From: Talpa occidentalis
Lineage: Eukaryota > Chordata > Mammalia > Eulipotyphla > Talpidae
Length of the DNA: 64,000 bases
Direction of reading: 5' to 3'
Assembly: GCF_014898055.3 (NCBI RefSeq)
Contig: NW_026555331.1
Location: 97,858,684-97,922,683 of the forward strand
A model generated the notes under the pieces. It worked only from the letters and a program-made list of their open reading frames with translations, did no database searches and was not told the origin of the DNA. Position 1 is the stretch's first letter. The number at the start of each line of letters is the position of its first letter. This document shows, piece by piece, positions 24,000 through 36,680 of the stretch. A program made the translations under genes and the position numbers.

Positions 24000-24125
24000 T
24001 TAGTATTTGTGCAGTCTTAGGTAAGAAATTTCTCTACTGTGGGATTAGACTATTTATCTGTCGAAAGATAAAGTTAGACTACAGCTAAGGTCCCTTTCCT
24101 ATCTTCATTTCTGTGATTTCAGAGA
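24000..24125 (+). repeat. MIR/MIR3-like relic
   Basis: The sequence cagtcttaggtaagaaattt followed by agactacagctaaggtccct and ctatcttcatttctgtgatt resembles the 3' part of MIR/MIR3 ('...ctagatgacctctaaggtcccttccagctctgacattctgtgatt'). Confidence 0.55.
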
Positions 24126-25317
24126 TTGATTTGATATTTTGTTCAGCATTTCTAAATGTATTTGTAACTTTTTCTTGCAATTTCTAATAACATGGTACTG
24201 ACCTTGAAAAATAAGTGTTTGAAAAACACAGTTTGGGGAATATTTGTCCAGTTAAAAGATATTTTGGTTTGTTAACTGGTGTGAGTTTCAGTTTCATTTC
24301 TGGTAATTCTTTTTGTTCTAGAACTCCTCCTTCCCCCATTTGGACTAGATGCATAACTAATAGATGCATAGGGGAGGGATGATGATTTCAAAAAAGATTT
24401 TTCAATTTCAGATTTTGAAGCTTTTAAGTTGGCAGAACTGAAAGCACCAGTGTTTTCATGAAAGGAAGTTAGAAAGACTGGAGATTCATTTCCATTTTTT
24501 ATTGAAATTGCTAAACAATCTCTCTACTGTTTTAACTGCCCCAGTTATCATTTTTGGGGACTTCATAAAATCTTTCTGTAAGCTTTCTAGCATTATAGTT
24601 TTCATAGGCCCAAGTCCTTTATTTTCATTCCTCTTCAGTCATCTTACAGCATAAACAAGCTTTGTCAAGTTAATCTTGCCCCTGTGGTAGGTGATCCCTA
24701 TTTGCTGTGTTGAATCTGACCCTTCTTCCAAGCATGTACCCTAGAATACAAAGGAATGCTTTTCACCTCTTTGTTGGCTCTCTGAATGTAGACTGATTTC
24801 CCTGAATATTTGCCAGCAATATTTGCTGTTGGTCGCCTCAGTTTTGATGATCTCTTCACCACATTGCCTGTTAACTGGCCTTCTCGCCAATCACTCGATT
24901 TTAGCATTTCCCTGAAACCTTGGGTGAAAAGAATTTCTCCATGAACTCCAGATCCAAGAGGACCTTGCCAGTTGTTCTACCCTCTGGCCCCTCTGGCAGG
25001 GGAGAATCAAACCCAAATTCAAGAATTTAGATATACTATTTGAACTGAAAAATCATCCCCTTTGATCTCTATGGCCTGTCTGCTATACTTGCATACTCTG
25101 GTGATGGATCTTTATTCCACTCATTTAAAATTCTGGTGTGTCACCTTTGTTCTGTCTCCATGGGCTTTTTTGGAAAGTACATGAGCAATCTTCATAACAT
25201 TCTCGCTAGTACTCATGGGCCCTGAACTATTATCAACTCTCCCCCTTCCGGGGTGTCAAGCATGCAACCTTGATGCAATCTTACTGATTCAAATTTATGG
25301 TTTCAGGCATGATTGCT
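24126..25317. other. Unassigned non-coding stretch
   Basis: No exon or named repeat was recognised. The part 24640-25200 is richer in G/C and could hold an old repeat or a conserved element, but no protein-like frame is present. Confidence 0.45.
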
Positions 25318-25382
25318 ATCCTCCCTCCCTCCCTCCCTGCTTCCCTCCACTCTTCCTCCTCCTCCTCTTTCTTCTTTCTACT
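25318..25382. repeat. CCCT/CTT polypyrimidine tract
   Basis: A C/T-rich tract beginning with (CCCT)n and ending with cctcctcctc and tttcttct. Confidence 0.85.
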
Positions 25383-25384
25383 TT

Positions 25385-25595
25385 TGTTTTAAACATTTAT
25401 TGAATATTTATGATGTGCTAGTTGCTGTGGTTTTTACTTCACACGCATGACCTTATTCTTGCAGCACACTTATTAGTAACTTGTTTTTTTTTAAAAAAAA
25501 GAGGAAAGGGAGGTTTAGAGTAGTTATGCATCTGGCTAAAGGCAAAACAGCTAAAAAGTGTAGAACTAGGCGTGAGCTCTTTTCTTCTAAATTAG
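25385..25595 (-). repeat. MIR SINE relic
   Basis: The plus strand reads acatttattgaatatttatg, atgtgctagttgctgtggtt, tgaccttattcttgcagcac, gaaagggaggtttagagtag, taaaggcaaaacagctaaaa, gtagaactaggcgtgagct. This is a near-complete antisense MIR, interrupted by a T/A run at about 25485-25500. Confidence 0.75.
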
Positions 25596-25639
25596 CTGTC
25601 CATTTTCATGCTGCTCTGGGATTACTTGTTCCCTGAGTG

Positions 25640-25920
25640 TTCCCGACCTTTTCCACTCATTCCCTTGCTAAGAGGGCCCTCCTATTTTGTCTTCTCATTT
25701 CTCAAGGTACTGTCCAGTAGAACTTTCCTGAAACCCTTTGATTAGATATGATGTTTCTCTCTTTCCAGCCTCGTAGCACTTTTCCTATAGTGTACTCGGT
25801 TTTCTGCATGCACATATGTATTTTATTTTTACTGTAGTGTTAAGTTCCTTTGAGGTAGGAGTTGTCTTTCACATACAGTAGATGCTCTTAATAAATCTCA
25901 TTGAATTGAGGTGAATTCCA
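25640..25920 (+). repeat. L2 LINE 3' end
   Basis: The end reads gttaagttcctttgaggtag, gagttgtctttcacatacag, tagatgctcttaataaatct, cattgaattgag, matching the L2 end 'ctccttgagggcagggactgtgtc...agtaggtgctcaataaatgtttgttgaa'. Confidence 0.75.
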
Positions 25921-27395
25921 AAATGACAGTGTGTTGTCTTAAAAAAAAATCATTGTTACCATACATTTCAAGTACAGTTATTACTGCAATCCTGTATTAC
26001 TGAAAATAGCATTGAAAAGCAGAATTTTCATCATAACTTAGAGACTAATGAAAGATAGACTGTGTTAATAGTTATTTATTTCCTGGCTTTGCAGTCTGCA
26101 AAATTTCTTTTCCCCATTACTCATGATTGCTTTCTCATCCACTGGATAGAAACTGCGAGAAAATCTTCCACTGCTAATATTTATAATGTGTTGTTAGAAA
26201 ACAGTTTCCAAATGGTGCTGATCTCATTATATGTGATGGTATTTTAATGTCTCTATAATTTTTAAATCACTGTATTTAATCTCAAATCCAATGAGAGAAT
26301 TCCAAGTGTGTTATCAAATATCCCTAGTACATGTAAGCAAGTCAAGAATACAGATCTAATCAAACAGGATTGTTTTTGTTTCCTGTTTGTTTTATTTCTG
26401 GATTCTCCAATTTCCACATTTGAGAGTAAGACTTAAACATGTGTGTGGATGTAATTCCCACATTGAGTCATGGGAGATTGGTGTGAGAGGATTGTAGCCT
26501 TGGTATAAAGAAATCATGTTTTGCCTTTCTTTCCTTTATTCTCCAGCTGCTGTTCCTTAAATAAAACTTTAAAAATAACTTTTATTGGGTGGTTAATACA
26601 TTCCTACCCTGTGGGGACAAGCTACATTCTCAGCTGCCCAGGATTTTAAGCAGGCTCTAGTAATTTGGGTTAAGAACAGGCTCTTGTCTTGAATCTTGAA
26701 GAATTGCCACAGGGTTAAGGCAAGAGCAAGGGAAGTGTGGCCACCAGTGAACTTGTGTTCTGCACATACTTCCCTAGAGGCTGGAGGAGAAGGGTATGGG
26801 GGCAGAGTTTCAGGTGTGAAAAGTAGGACAGGGTCATAGGAGTAGTATGAATTTTATGGGAGAAAAGGGAAACTCACAGTTCTCAAATGTAGACACTCTT
26901 TTGCCTTTCTCAAGTAGTTTCTTTTATCATTCTCCACCCACTCTTTATTGAGTTAAACTTGAATATTGGACAACCTCTGGGAGTGCAGCTGGAGGTGGGT
27001 ACCCTCACTATGACTCCAATGAAATTCATGTATGCTCATGGTTGCAAATTTTCTTAGGAAAACAAATTGGACAGCTTTGGTATGTTGGAGGCTCTAAAAT
27101 CCCAGTGATCCTTTATGTAAGAATAATTACCCACTGGGCACACAGGTGGAACAGCACTCTGCTCTGACCATACCCGCCCAAGTATCCCAGAAGAAACGGT
27201 GTTGAATTTGTGAATTTGTACAAAATTGTCTACTACCTGCTCTGTAAAAAGATTTGATATTCTTGGAAAATTTCAAACTGAAAGGATTGAGAATTTTGGC
27301 ATATTTTCTACCTATCTTTTCCCAACTCTGCGTATTTATACCACACACATTTTACAGATGAGGGAATAAGCTGGGTTGAACAGAAAAGTGGGCAG
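25921..27395. other. Unassigned non-coding stretch
   Basis: No exon or repeat family was recognised with confidence. A possible LTR-like or retroposed end (ccttaaataaaactttaaaa) occurs near 26556. Confidence 0.45.
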
Positions 27396-27399
27396 ATAA

Positions 27400-27565
27400 A
27401 TTTCCATTTGGTAAGTGCCTCCTTTGTGCTGGTCACTGGTAAAGGTTCTATGTTACTTCATATCAATGATGTTTATCCTCTTCTAAAACAAAGCAAGTGG
27501 GTATTATTCCATCTGTAGATTTAAAAAGGTAGAGTTCAAAGGAAGGCATGAAACTGAGTAATTAC
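27400..27565 (-). repeat. MIR SINE relic
   Basis: The plus strand reads taagtgcctcctttgtgctg, gtcactggtaaaggttctat, tattattccatctgtagatt, agagttcaaaggaaggcatg, the antisense MIR order. Confidence 0.65.
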
Positions 27566-27654
27566 TGAGAAATTATTGTTATTTATGTTTCTTAAAATGC
27601 TAGTGGGGGGGCTGCATAAGCCTCTAACATCTTTATTTCAAGATCTTAATGTTA

Positions 27655-27840
27655 CAACTTGTAGCACTTTATAATAAGAAAAATGCTTTTTTACTTGTGC
27701 TATTTGGTTTTCATAATAATCAATTAGAGCAGACATTATTCTTAATTTCACTCATGTAGATACTGAAGTTCAAAGACTGAACATGATGGTCAAGTGTATG
27801 TAGTAAAGTCATTAGAATCTTCAGGCTGCTGTTTTATGAA
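27655..27840 (-). repeat. MIR SINE relic, second copy
   Basis: The sequence tagcactttataataagaaa, attttggttttcataataat-like text, attattcttaatttcactca and gatactgaagttcaaagact follow antisense MIR order. It lies about 90 bp after another MIR in the same orientation. Confidence 0.65.
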
Positions 27841-28114
27841 TGCAGGCTGAGAAGCTCAGCAGATATAGAGCACCTTAATCATTATTTATCAAATGTCTAT
27901 ATTTTGTAATCCTTTATCAGTTTTTACCCCCAGAAAACTAACATATGTGCCTATAGAAAATTTTGCAAATTCCAACATACTAGGTATCACTGTTATCTAT
28001 TTTGTTTCAGTTTTTTTCTAGGTACATAAAGTTAAAATGAAACTGGGATTATACTCTCTATAAAGATTTTTATTTTACCTTTTCACATACTATTGTATAT
28101 TTTCCTATGGTTAT

Positions 28115-28154
28115 ATTACATATGTATATACATACACACACATATATATATATA
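28115..28154. repeat. TA/CA microsatellite
   Basis: Imperfect tatgtatatacatacacaca run followed by (TA)n. Confidence 0.85.
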
Positions 28155-28219
28155 TTCGTGAAACTGTGTACTGCTATGTATGTAATATATATCCTGGAAA
28201 TCTGTTTTATTGGACATAA

Positions 28220-28850
28220 GTATGACTGCCATGCCATTTATAGGACATTATTTGCTTGTAGATCATTTTCCAACTTTTATATTTGGAGCTCAGATGAGTC
28301 TCCTGGAGATAGCAGAATATTATATTTTATTTTTTGATCCAACTGGTCACTCTGCCTTTTGATTGTGTCAGACCATTTATTTTAGGAAAGTTAATAATAT
28401 GTAAATATTTATCGCCTTTTTACTATTTGTTTTCTGAGTGTTTTTACTGTTTGTCTGTGTTTTTGTTCTCTTATATTTTGATAGCTAGACTTTTAGAAGT
28501 ATTTAGGTTCCATTTTTATCTTCTTCTTTGTTCCTTTCTAGGTGTTTTTTACTCAGGTCACCATGTGATCTGCATATAGGGTTCTATACTTACATCACAT
28601 CTTAAATTGCAAGCAAATTAATCTTGAGCTCCTTCTACCAGTTCCCATGTTTACTCTACTCTTCCTATATTTTAGGCTTTTGTTCTTATGCTTCAGTGTA
28701 TGTGAGGTTGCTTTTCATTTTATAGATGTTCATTGAATGTTCTTACAAGGTTGGTTAAGAGGAGATGAATTCCTTCAACTATTGTTTGTCTACCTGTAAG
28801 GGCTGTACAGGCCTACATTCCCACCAACACAATATGAAAGTTCCATTTTC
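28220..28850 (-). mobile_element. Old L1 fragment, antisense
   Basis: The plus strand has tttatatttggagctcagat, gagtctcctggagatagcag, ctctgccttttgattgtgtc, and later tacaggcctacattcccacc followed by gaaagttccattttctagaa. These match reverse-complemented internal L1 segments. The minus-strand frame 28779-29057 ends with the L1-type Cys-Trp-Trp-Glu-Cys motif. It appears to be a decayed and partly rearranged copy. Confidence 0.65.
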
Positions 28851-31398
28851 TAGAAGTTCATTTTTAACCTGAACTTTCATGCTATAACTTTGATGCTGTA
28901 TACACACTTTATCTTTTTGAGTTTTTTTTTTTTTTTCATTATGTAGAAGAGATACCAAGATACTGCCCATGCAGCCAAAAAATAAAAGTGAGAAAATGTT
29001 GTAAGAGTATATGATTTTTAAAAAAAATGGCATTTTTTCCAGGTCAAACCAAAGCATCCAGAAGACTTAAATGTCTTTCTCAGGATGCAGAACTCAGGTC
29101 ACCACCCTCTTCCAATCTAGACCCACTTCTAGATTCTACACTCTTGGTGGCATTGGTATGCTTTTAACTTTGAAGATTCAGCAGCTGTATCATTCTTGGT
29201 AGACAGGTTAATGATGCTATGAATTTAATAAAATACATACTTTCCTGTTGTTTTACACATTTTTAAATGCTCCATTAGTGGCTAAAAGAACTGTACTGCT
29301 AGAATAAAGCATTTCTACATAAGCATTACTTTTAATGCTGCATGTTAAGAAGATTTGGGTGAAATATAGGGTAAATAACAAGTATATGGGGCATATTTTA
29401 TTTTCCAAAGTAATGGCCATAATATCTCCCATCACATACTTTGGTTTCTTTTTACTACATAATGTATGGTGAGTTTGTTCATATAATATGCATTTGATTT
29501 GTGTGCTCTAATTTATCCATAACTTTTATTTTCTGGCTAGAGAACTTTGCTTTTTCATTCTACTCAATTTTTTTTTCATTTCTATTGGCAAGACTAGCTC
29601 TTGACACTTTTTGATTTTCCACAGAAACAGTACTTTATTCACTTCACAAGTGTTATCAAAAATATCACTACATTGAAGTAAGTACAGAAACTCAGGGAGG
29701 AGAGCAAGACTTATTATTGTATCTACTACGCTAGCCTCTGTGGCCACATGATTCAAATCTGTAACTCAGAAAAATATACTTTCATTCATAGACATTTAGG
29801 ATTTTAAAAAGGTTTCTTACTAATAGTATAAATTTGAAATGTCAGTTACTCTAATTTCATGGGCATAGTATACCTTTAGTTAAGACTCATATCAAGGGAT
29901 TTGACAAGCACTGGGAGTAGCAAATAGCAGTTTTGGAGCCATTGTCAATATTCAGTATCTAAGGTCTGTCCTAATTGAGAAGTTGTTTCCCATTCCTGTC
30001 ATTTTAAGATGAGGAAAAAAATATTTATGCCCTTTAATCTAATCCAAATCCTTGGCAGAGATACTCTGACCACTTTCAAAATCTGATTCTGGGAGTAAAA
30101 TGAAAGTATTTTAAATTTCACACTGCAATAATTATAGGTGCAACTTTGAAATTTCTCCTTCCCTTAGATTTGACAAATGTTACCTAGTGTTTTCATAATG
30201 ACATAACATTTTTTTGTAGTACACAATCAAAATGTCATTACAGCATATTACCCAACCACTGAACACACCATTCTTTGCCAGAAAAGCTTTTCTTAGTACA
30301 TGTGTTTCAAAAGCACTTACTCTGTAAATGAAAGATTAAGGCTTAGCTGACCTAGATTGAGCTGTGGTGATTTAAAATCCAAGGATCAATCATCGTGGGT
30401 CTACCTCAGTTCAGTTCTCTTTTTTTCGACTTTTCAGATGACTCAGTGAAGTCATTCCAGTTTTCCGGACAAAGAAAATCTTTCATGCTTGCTTAAAAAA
30501 CAAAACAAAACACCCAAAATGAAAACAAACAAAACATGATGAAATAAGCAAGCATGATTAGATGAATCACTTTTGAACAGGATTAAAAGGAGTAGCTTTC
30601 AATTTATATTCTTTGAATATAAAATTCTATTGCCATCTCTGTAATCTCAAGGGACAGAGACGTCCCAGACAAATGTATAGTTTCATTTGGAAAGAAACCT
30701 CTATTCAAAAAAACTTTTTTTTAGTTATAGTTTTTATTTGATGTCCTTTAACTACTTCTACTCCTAAGTTCTAATGTGAATGGAAAACTTTTCTCTCTTA
30801 TTTATGAAGAATCAACAACAGAGAAACTCAACATAGCAAGCCATGCACTTTCCTTTACGTCTCAGAATTAATGAAACAGCAAACATGAAACCTTTGAAAA
30901 GTCCCCAGAGATAGGGAATTTTCAAAATATATTCCCACATGGAAGAGTTCTTTTTTAAAAGTCTGCTCAGTGTTCAATTTTGCTTGCTTTGTTAGCAAAG
31001 GACATTTATTCAAAATATCCTTGGAATTTTAAAGACCCAATTTTCAATGCATATAGAAAATACAATTAAACTTGAGGATATTTTGGACTCCAAAAGAAAA
31101 GCAGTCTTAAGTAACCATTTGATTACATATTCAGCTATGATTAAGATATACAATGAAAACAAGCCTCCAGATAAATTTCATTTCCTAGCAGATTTTATTT
31201 GGTATTTTATTGTATATTGATAACAACTTTCAAAAATAAAATAAAATTTAAATTCACATTTTTGTAAAGAATTCAGTAACTTATGCACAAAATAATTAAG
31301 ACTTCCTTTATCACTGTGATAAATAACAGAAACAGTTTTACTCTTTCATATTAAACAAATAGAAAAAAGTGTAAAATGTCAGTAATCAGGCAATGTCC
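28851..31398. other. Unassigned non-coding stretch
   Basis: AT-rich. A poly-T run at 28922-28935 and a caaaacaaaacac stretch near 30500 are the only low-complexity items. No exon or repeat family was recognised. Confidence 0.5.
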
Positions 31399-31411
31399 AA
31401 AAAGTAACACA

Positions 31412-31682
31412 GGGCCTCCCTGGTGGCACAATGGGTTAAATCTCAGCACTATGAAGCTATCTGCAGCCACTGCCGCACGAGTTCTTTGCCAGGCCAGTGA
31501 GCTGACCCACATGGCACAGCAGACCTCTCCTGACTCGCCGGCTGCTCTCCTTAGCAGTGTGTTTCAGTAGATCCACCTGACTTGTTCCCCACTCTGTCTC
31601 TGGTGAATCCTCTCCCCGCCACCCCACACCTCTGCCCTACAGCCCAGTTCTTGGATGCATAAATAAAATAAATCTTAAAAAA
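31412..31682 (+). mobile_element. tRNA-derived SINE, sense
   Basis: It begins ggcctccctggtggcacaat, runs through tgacccacatggcacagcag, gtgtgtttcagtagatccac and tctctggtgaatcctctccc, and ends in ataaataaaataaatcttaa plus a poly-A tail. The target duplication aaaaagtaacaca occurs at 31399-31411 and 31683-31695. The head is more diverged than in the 32.5-kb copy. A 64-codon frame (31376-31570) is inside it and not a gene. Confidence 0.85.
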
Positions 31683-32039
31683 AAAAAGTAACACAAAACA
31701 CTGATCCCTGAGAAGAGAAAATAAAGTATATGAGTCCTACAATTACCACAATGCATGATCTGGGTTTCCAGGAGGTAGGGTAAAAAAGAGAACTTCAACA
31801 AAGTTTAGAGGTGTTGTAAAGGTGAAGAGACAGATTTTGACTAGACCAAACACCTAGAATTTGCAGGGAAAAATACCAACTATAAGGGCGCAGTGCAGAC
31901 ACAGAGCTTTCGATATCTTCATGGTGCTAGCTGAGTGCTGTTGTACATAAGCATGTGAGGAAAGTAGGTCAACCTAAGACATTAATCAGCAGAAAGGAGT
32001 AGACAAGACATTTTGCTGCTCACACAAAACTAGGAACAA

Positions 32040-33940
32040 TTAATGTTGCTACAGTCAAAGTAGAAACATCTCCTAATGTATGGGATTTTGGGTTGAATCC
32101 TCAGGAGTGAACTGATTTTACAGTAGAACAAAATTATAATCAATTAGAGGCTTTTCTGGACTTGCTGTAAAAAAATGTTAAAAATAGGACTCAAGAAATA
32201 AAATTGATTCTCTTCAAGTTAGATGCATCCCCAAATTTGGATAAGCAACATTTAATGAGATACAGCAAAAATACCAACAAATAAAATCACAATGCCTGGA
32301 AACAAATACAAAATTATTAGACATGGGAATAAGTTGAGAAATATGATTCCTAAGAACTAGAAGAGATGATCAAAGAAAAGGCCCCAGATATGACCCAGAG
32401 GTAGACTCTGTGGGAAGTGATGCAAAGGCAGTTATTATAACTATATTCCATATGTTCAAGAAGGTAAAGTAAAAATGAAACAGAGACAATGTGAACCCAA
32501 ATGTTTTTTAGAAATAAAAAATATAATATTTTATTTTATTATTTTTTTTTAAATGATTTATTTATTTATTTATATAAGCACTGGGTACAGTCAGAAGCGC
32601 GGGAGGGTGATAGAATTCACCAGAGCCAGAGCGGGAAGCAGAGCAGGAAGAAGGACTGAAGTACACTGCTGAGGGGAGCAGCGGGCGGCAGGAGAGGTCT
32701 GTGCGCCATGTGGGACCCTCCTCTGGTGGCTGGGGAGCAGCCGGGGATCGAACCGGCGCTGCAGAGGCTGCGGGCAGCTTCGCAACCCAGCGCTCAACCG
32801 CTGCGCCACCAGGGAGGCCAAAAAATATAATATTTTAAATGAAAAACATACTCAAATGCCTTGAAAAACAACAGGTTCAACATAGAAAAACATTTCTTGA
32901 AATTGAAGACACAGCAGTGAAAAATATACAAAATAAACCACAAGGAGAAAAAGTCTGAAGAAATACAAAATTGACCTGTGGGATAATATCAAGTATTCTA
33001 ACACATTTGCTATTAAATACTCAGAAGAGCTAGGGAATAGAAATGATAGTGGAAGACATAATGGCCAAAACATTTTCAAATGTGTTGAAAAATGTGAAAC
33101 CATAGATGTGAAAAACTCAGTGATCTCCAAGAACATGTATGAAGAAAACTGCATCAAGTCATACAAACAAATATCTGAAAACCAGTGATAAAGAGAAAAA
33201 CTTAGGAGAGGACAGACCAAAAAGAAAACATCCTTGGAACACCTATAAGCTGCTTTTTTGTAATAAGCTCTGAAAGTGAGAAGACAGGTGAACATCTTTA
33301 AAGCATTTTTAAAACATCAGTTGTCATTCTAGAATTATATATGCAGCAAAAAAAATCTTACAAAATATAAAACCCATTCCAGACAAATGTGAGCAGAGAG
33401 AACCCACTGTAGAAGAGTTGCACTGTAAAAAATGTTGAAGGAAATTTTCCACACAAAATAGGGTACCAGATTGAAATTTGTGTCTTCATATAGGGTGGGC
33501 ATTAAAAATGTCATTAAATATAAACAGTTTTTTTACATATTTAAAAATTATTTAAAATATAACTAACCATTTAAAGCAAAATGAATATTAACTTATAAAA
33601 ACTATAAAATTTAAGGGTGGAGCATATAATAATAGCAAAAAAGGATAGAGGGGAGTCAATGTAAGATATTGTTTTAAGATTCAATATTTGAGAAATATTG
33701 TTTATTATTTGATGATAGGCTGTGATACCTTAAACGTGAATGATGCAATCCTTAGAACAGCAACAAGTGAAAAAACAGCTAATTTAAGCAAAAAAAGATA
33801 ATGATAAAAAGGGAATTTTTTATTACATAAAAATTTTCAATTAATCCAAAAGAAAACAGGAATAGAGAAAAAAGGAACAAAAAACAAATGGGACAAACAT
33901 AAAAGAGATTGTTATATCCCAACCGTATCTGACTACAATA
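32040..33940 (+). mobile_element. Old L1/HAL1-type ORF1 region, sense, split by a SINE
   Basis: Collinear landmarks of an L1/HAL1 ORF1 and downstream segment: ttccatatgttcaagaaggt, tgacctgtgggataatatca, gacataatggccaaaacatt, aaaaccagtgataaagagaa, gagaagacaggtgaacatct, tctagaattatatatgcagc, tgttgaaggaaattttccac, and later ttcaattaatccaaaagaaa and ggaacaaaaaacaaatggga. The frame is broken throughout. The left edge is uncertain and may reach about 31.72 kb. The large minus-strand frame 32852-33295 is an antisense shadow of this repeat. Confidence 0.75.
32534..32819 (-). mobile_element. Young tRNA-derived SINE, full length, antisense
   Basis: Bounded by a perfect 18-base target duplication, aaaaaatataatatttta, at 32516-32533 and 32820-32837. 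The head is the best preserved in the window: on the minus strand it carries CCTCCCTGGTGGCGCAGCGG and a box B-like GGTTCGATCCCC. It still has many CpGs. Perfect flanks and CpG content indicate a recent insertion. It lies in the older L1/HAL1. Confidence 0.92.
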
Positions 33941-36510
33941 AGTTGTTCTTAATTTTCATTTTTTACAAAACTCATTTGACAAGCATGCTAAAAACGCAGC
34001 TTTCTCAAACTCCTTATAGATTCTTAGTCTATCTATTGTTACATCCAAGAATGGGCATTTTTGGAATACACCCCAGTGTAGTGCCAGCAGTCAAAAGACA
34101 CTGAGTAACAGTAAGCTAAACTTTCTGATTATTGCAGAACAATGGTTAGTGGATCTTAAAATCGCTTATACTATTTCACTGCAGTGATTGCCAGCATAGA
34201 TTTGAAGAGTTCTTTGATATGTTCAGCAATGAATGTATGTTGTATACTTTCACTTCTTTTTTTTTTTTTTAACTAAATAATTGCTCTGATTTGCAGGTGA
34301 AATGAAAGCAAGTCTTCCTCCTCTTACCCACAGTTTAGCTATCAGAAGGGAATTTCCCTAAATATATTCCAGCAACCAGCATTTATGAACATAAACTTTG
34401 AGTAACTTAAAAAAATAATTAACTTCAAGGTATATTTTAAAGTCAGCTTTTCCAAAACTTAAACCTAAGCCATCATAGTTAGTATATTTCTTTTAAATAT
34501 TAATTGGTTAATATCTGATATAAAAAAGCACATTTGTTTTTTATATGGGAGTACATTTTAAAATTAATTTGAATGAATGAGTATATGGATTTAGAATTAT
34601 TTAAAGGCAGATATTTAGAATATTTATTAATGAAATAAGATATTGCTCTTATTGCCCAGATTTATAAAATATATAAAATATTTCTATTAAATTTTTATGA
34701 TTTCACCATTCTTAGGAACCATAATTTGTATAAAGTTTTGTGATATTTCAATCAACATAACATTTTGTTCTTGGTGAACAGATAAAAAATTTATGGGTTA
34801 CATCTTAATGTTCAAGTTGATTTGCCACCTTTAATATAAGAATATTTGAAATTCACTGAGTTTATTGGGCCATTATTTAAGATAGATAGTACGTCCACAG
34901 AGGTCTACTTCTACAATTGTAGGATAATCACACACTTGTCTGTACACTAGTAAGAAACATCTTAGTTAATCGGGATCCTTGTACAGTTGGTCAGTTTTTG
35001 GATATTCCTTCTTTTGAATAAAAGGGTATTTAACTTTATTTATGATGCTGAAAATGCATCTTTCAATTCTCAGTAGTAAACTGGTTACCACAAATGCTAT
35101 GTTCATAAGTTCTCTAACCATTATTGTAACTTTGATGTACCAAGAAAATTCATCATTGTCAGAAATGCACCACAGATCTAGAATCTATTTAAATAGAAGT
35201 TCCAAACCACTGTATTTACTTTCAGAAGACACTAACTTAGAACTGAGTGATGTCCGTAATTTGCATTGTTGTAAATGCGTTTTGGTTTAGACAACATGGT
35301 TCAATATTTGGTACTTACAAAGCATTATAATTCTATCACTTAAGCTATTAATTTCATAAGAAATTATGAAGATACAAAACATTAAGATTTAATATTGGCA
35401 AAATATATAATTCAGATGCTTGATTTTAAGACTAGCATAGATGTTGATGGATGAAGATTATCTCTATAAAAAGTATCACTTTGGGAGTCTTAACAAACAA
35501 GCACAAAAGTGAAAGTTCATAAGAACTATCCTTTGACTTGCCATATTAATTTATCATGCAGACTTTTTTTAAGAGTGAACTGGGTTATTATTAGTGATTA
35601 TATTGGGACAATAGGCATAAAGTAAGACTTCCCTATAGTAAAGTTAACTCATCTACAAGTTTGATGAATCAGACCTCTTTGCTATGTAATGTTGAGGCAC
35701 AAGGGGTAATTGTCTTGTACCCCTCTATTCTTCTGACTGTCAAATAATGAAAATAGCATAAGATTGGTTAGCAACAGGAAAAATTAAAAATATCTCTATG
35801 GAGAATTTCTATGGAGGTAATTCTGAAGAATAATGGGGCAGATCAGGGACATTTATCCTGTGTTTAGGGACCTACGGAATCAAGGAACATGAAGGGGTAA
35901 CTTCACATGGCAGGCAAGGAAAAGGTATTATTTAATCTGAGAGTAAATATGAGAATCTTAGGTAGAGAAGACATGCTTATTTATAAACTTACACCTGGTT
36001 AAGAAACCCTGACTTCAACTACATTCTTCTAGGATATTAAACAGGGAGTGTGATTGCTTCTTTGAGGAAGAAAAGAACAGTTTAGGACCTGAGGATCTCT
36101 TCAATTAGGGAAGGACAAAGGATTTACACAAGGACAGAAGCTTCCCCTTACCTTTAGTTTCCCTCATTGCTCTCAAATCAAAACAATTTGCATTCTTTAA
36201 GTAATAGGAATAGACCTTTGGAGGCTCACAGAGCTTCCAATGTCCTCTCATTCTCTACACTAAGGAGACACTTATTGGAAGAGGCCTAATCTTGGCATAT
36301 TGAGAAAAGCCTGTTCGACCCTTTTGGGAAACTAATCCTATATACCCTCTAATACTTTGAGGTAATCAATATTCTTTCATTCTTTTGGACATTCTTTCAT
36401 CATTTTATCATTCATTTGATTGTTCAGATGCCTTAGTGTTGAGCCTAAGCATTATTCCTAACAGTCAAAGTTACAGGCATTGCTAAAGCTCTTTTGTAAC
36501 TTGCTAATAA
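33941..36510. other. Unassigned non-coding stretch
   Basis: Includes a poly-T run at 34258-34270 and an 82-codon frame (35042-35290) without homology. No repeat family or exon was recognised. Parts around 35.7-36.4 kb might be an old transposon. Confidence 0.45.
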
Positions 36511-36514
36511 AGGG

Positions 36515-36680
36515 TGGGGATGCTTTTAACATATGTAAATTCATCTGAAGATCTTGTTAAAAATGCAAAATCCTATATAGTAAGTCTAGAGTGGATCCTG
36601 AGATTTCACATTTCTGACAAGCTTATAGGTGATGTTGATGCTGCTTAGATCTGTTTTAAGTAGCAAAGTTCTAAATTATT
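36515..36680 (+). repeat. MER5-type hAT DNA-transposon relic
   Basis: The sequence ttcatctgaagatcttgtta, aaaatgcaaaatcctatata, gtaagtctagagtggatcct, gagatttcacatttctgaca and aggtgatgttgatgctgct aligns in order with MER5 ('tcacctggagggcttgttaaaaatgcagattcctgg...cagtaggtctggggtgg...ctgcatttctaacaag...ggtgatgctgatgctgctgg'). Confidence 0.8.

Noticed and set aside
32852..33295. 147-codon minus-strand open frame
   Set aside because: It is the antisense of an old L1/HAL1 ORF1 region. The plus strand carries the recognisable L1 text and the frame has no protein homology of its own.
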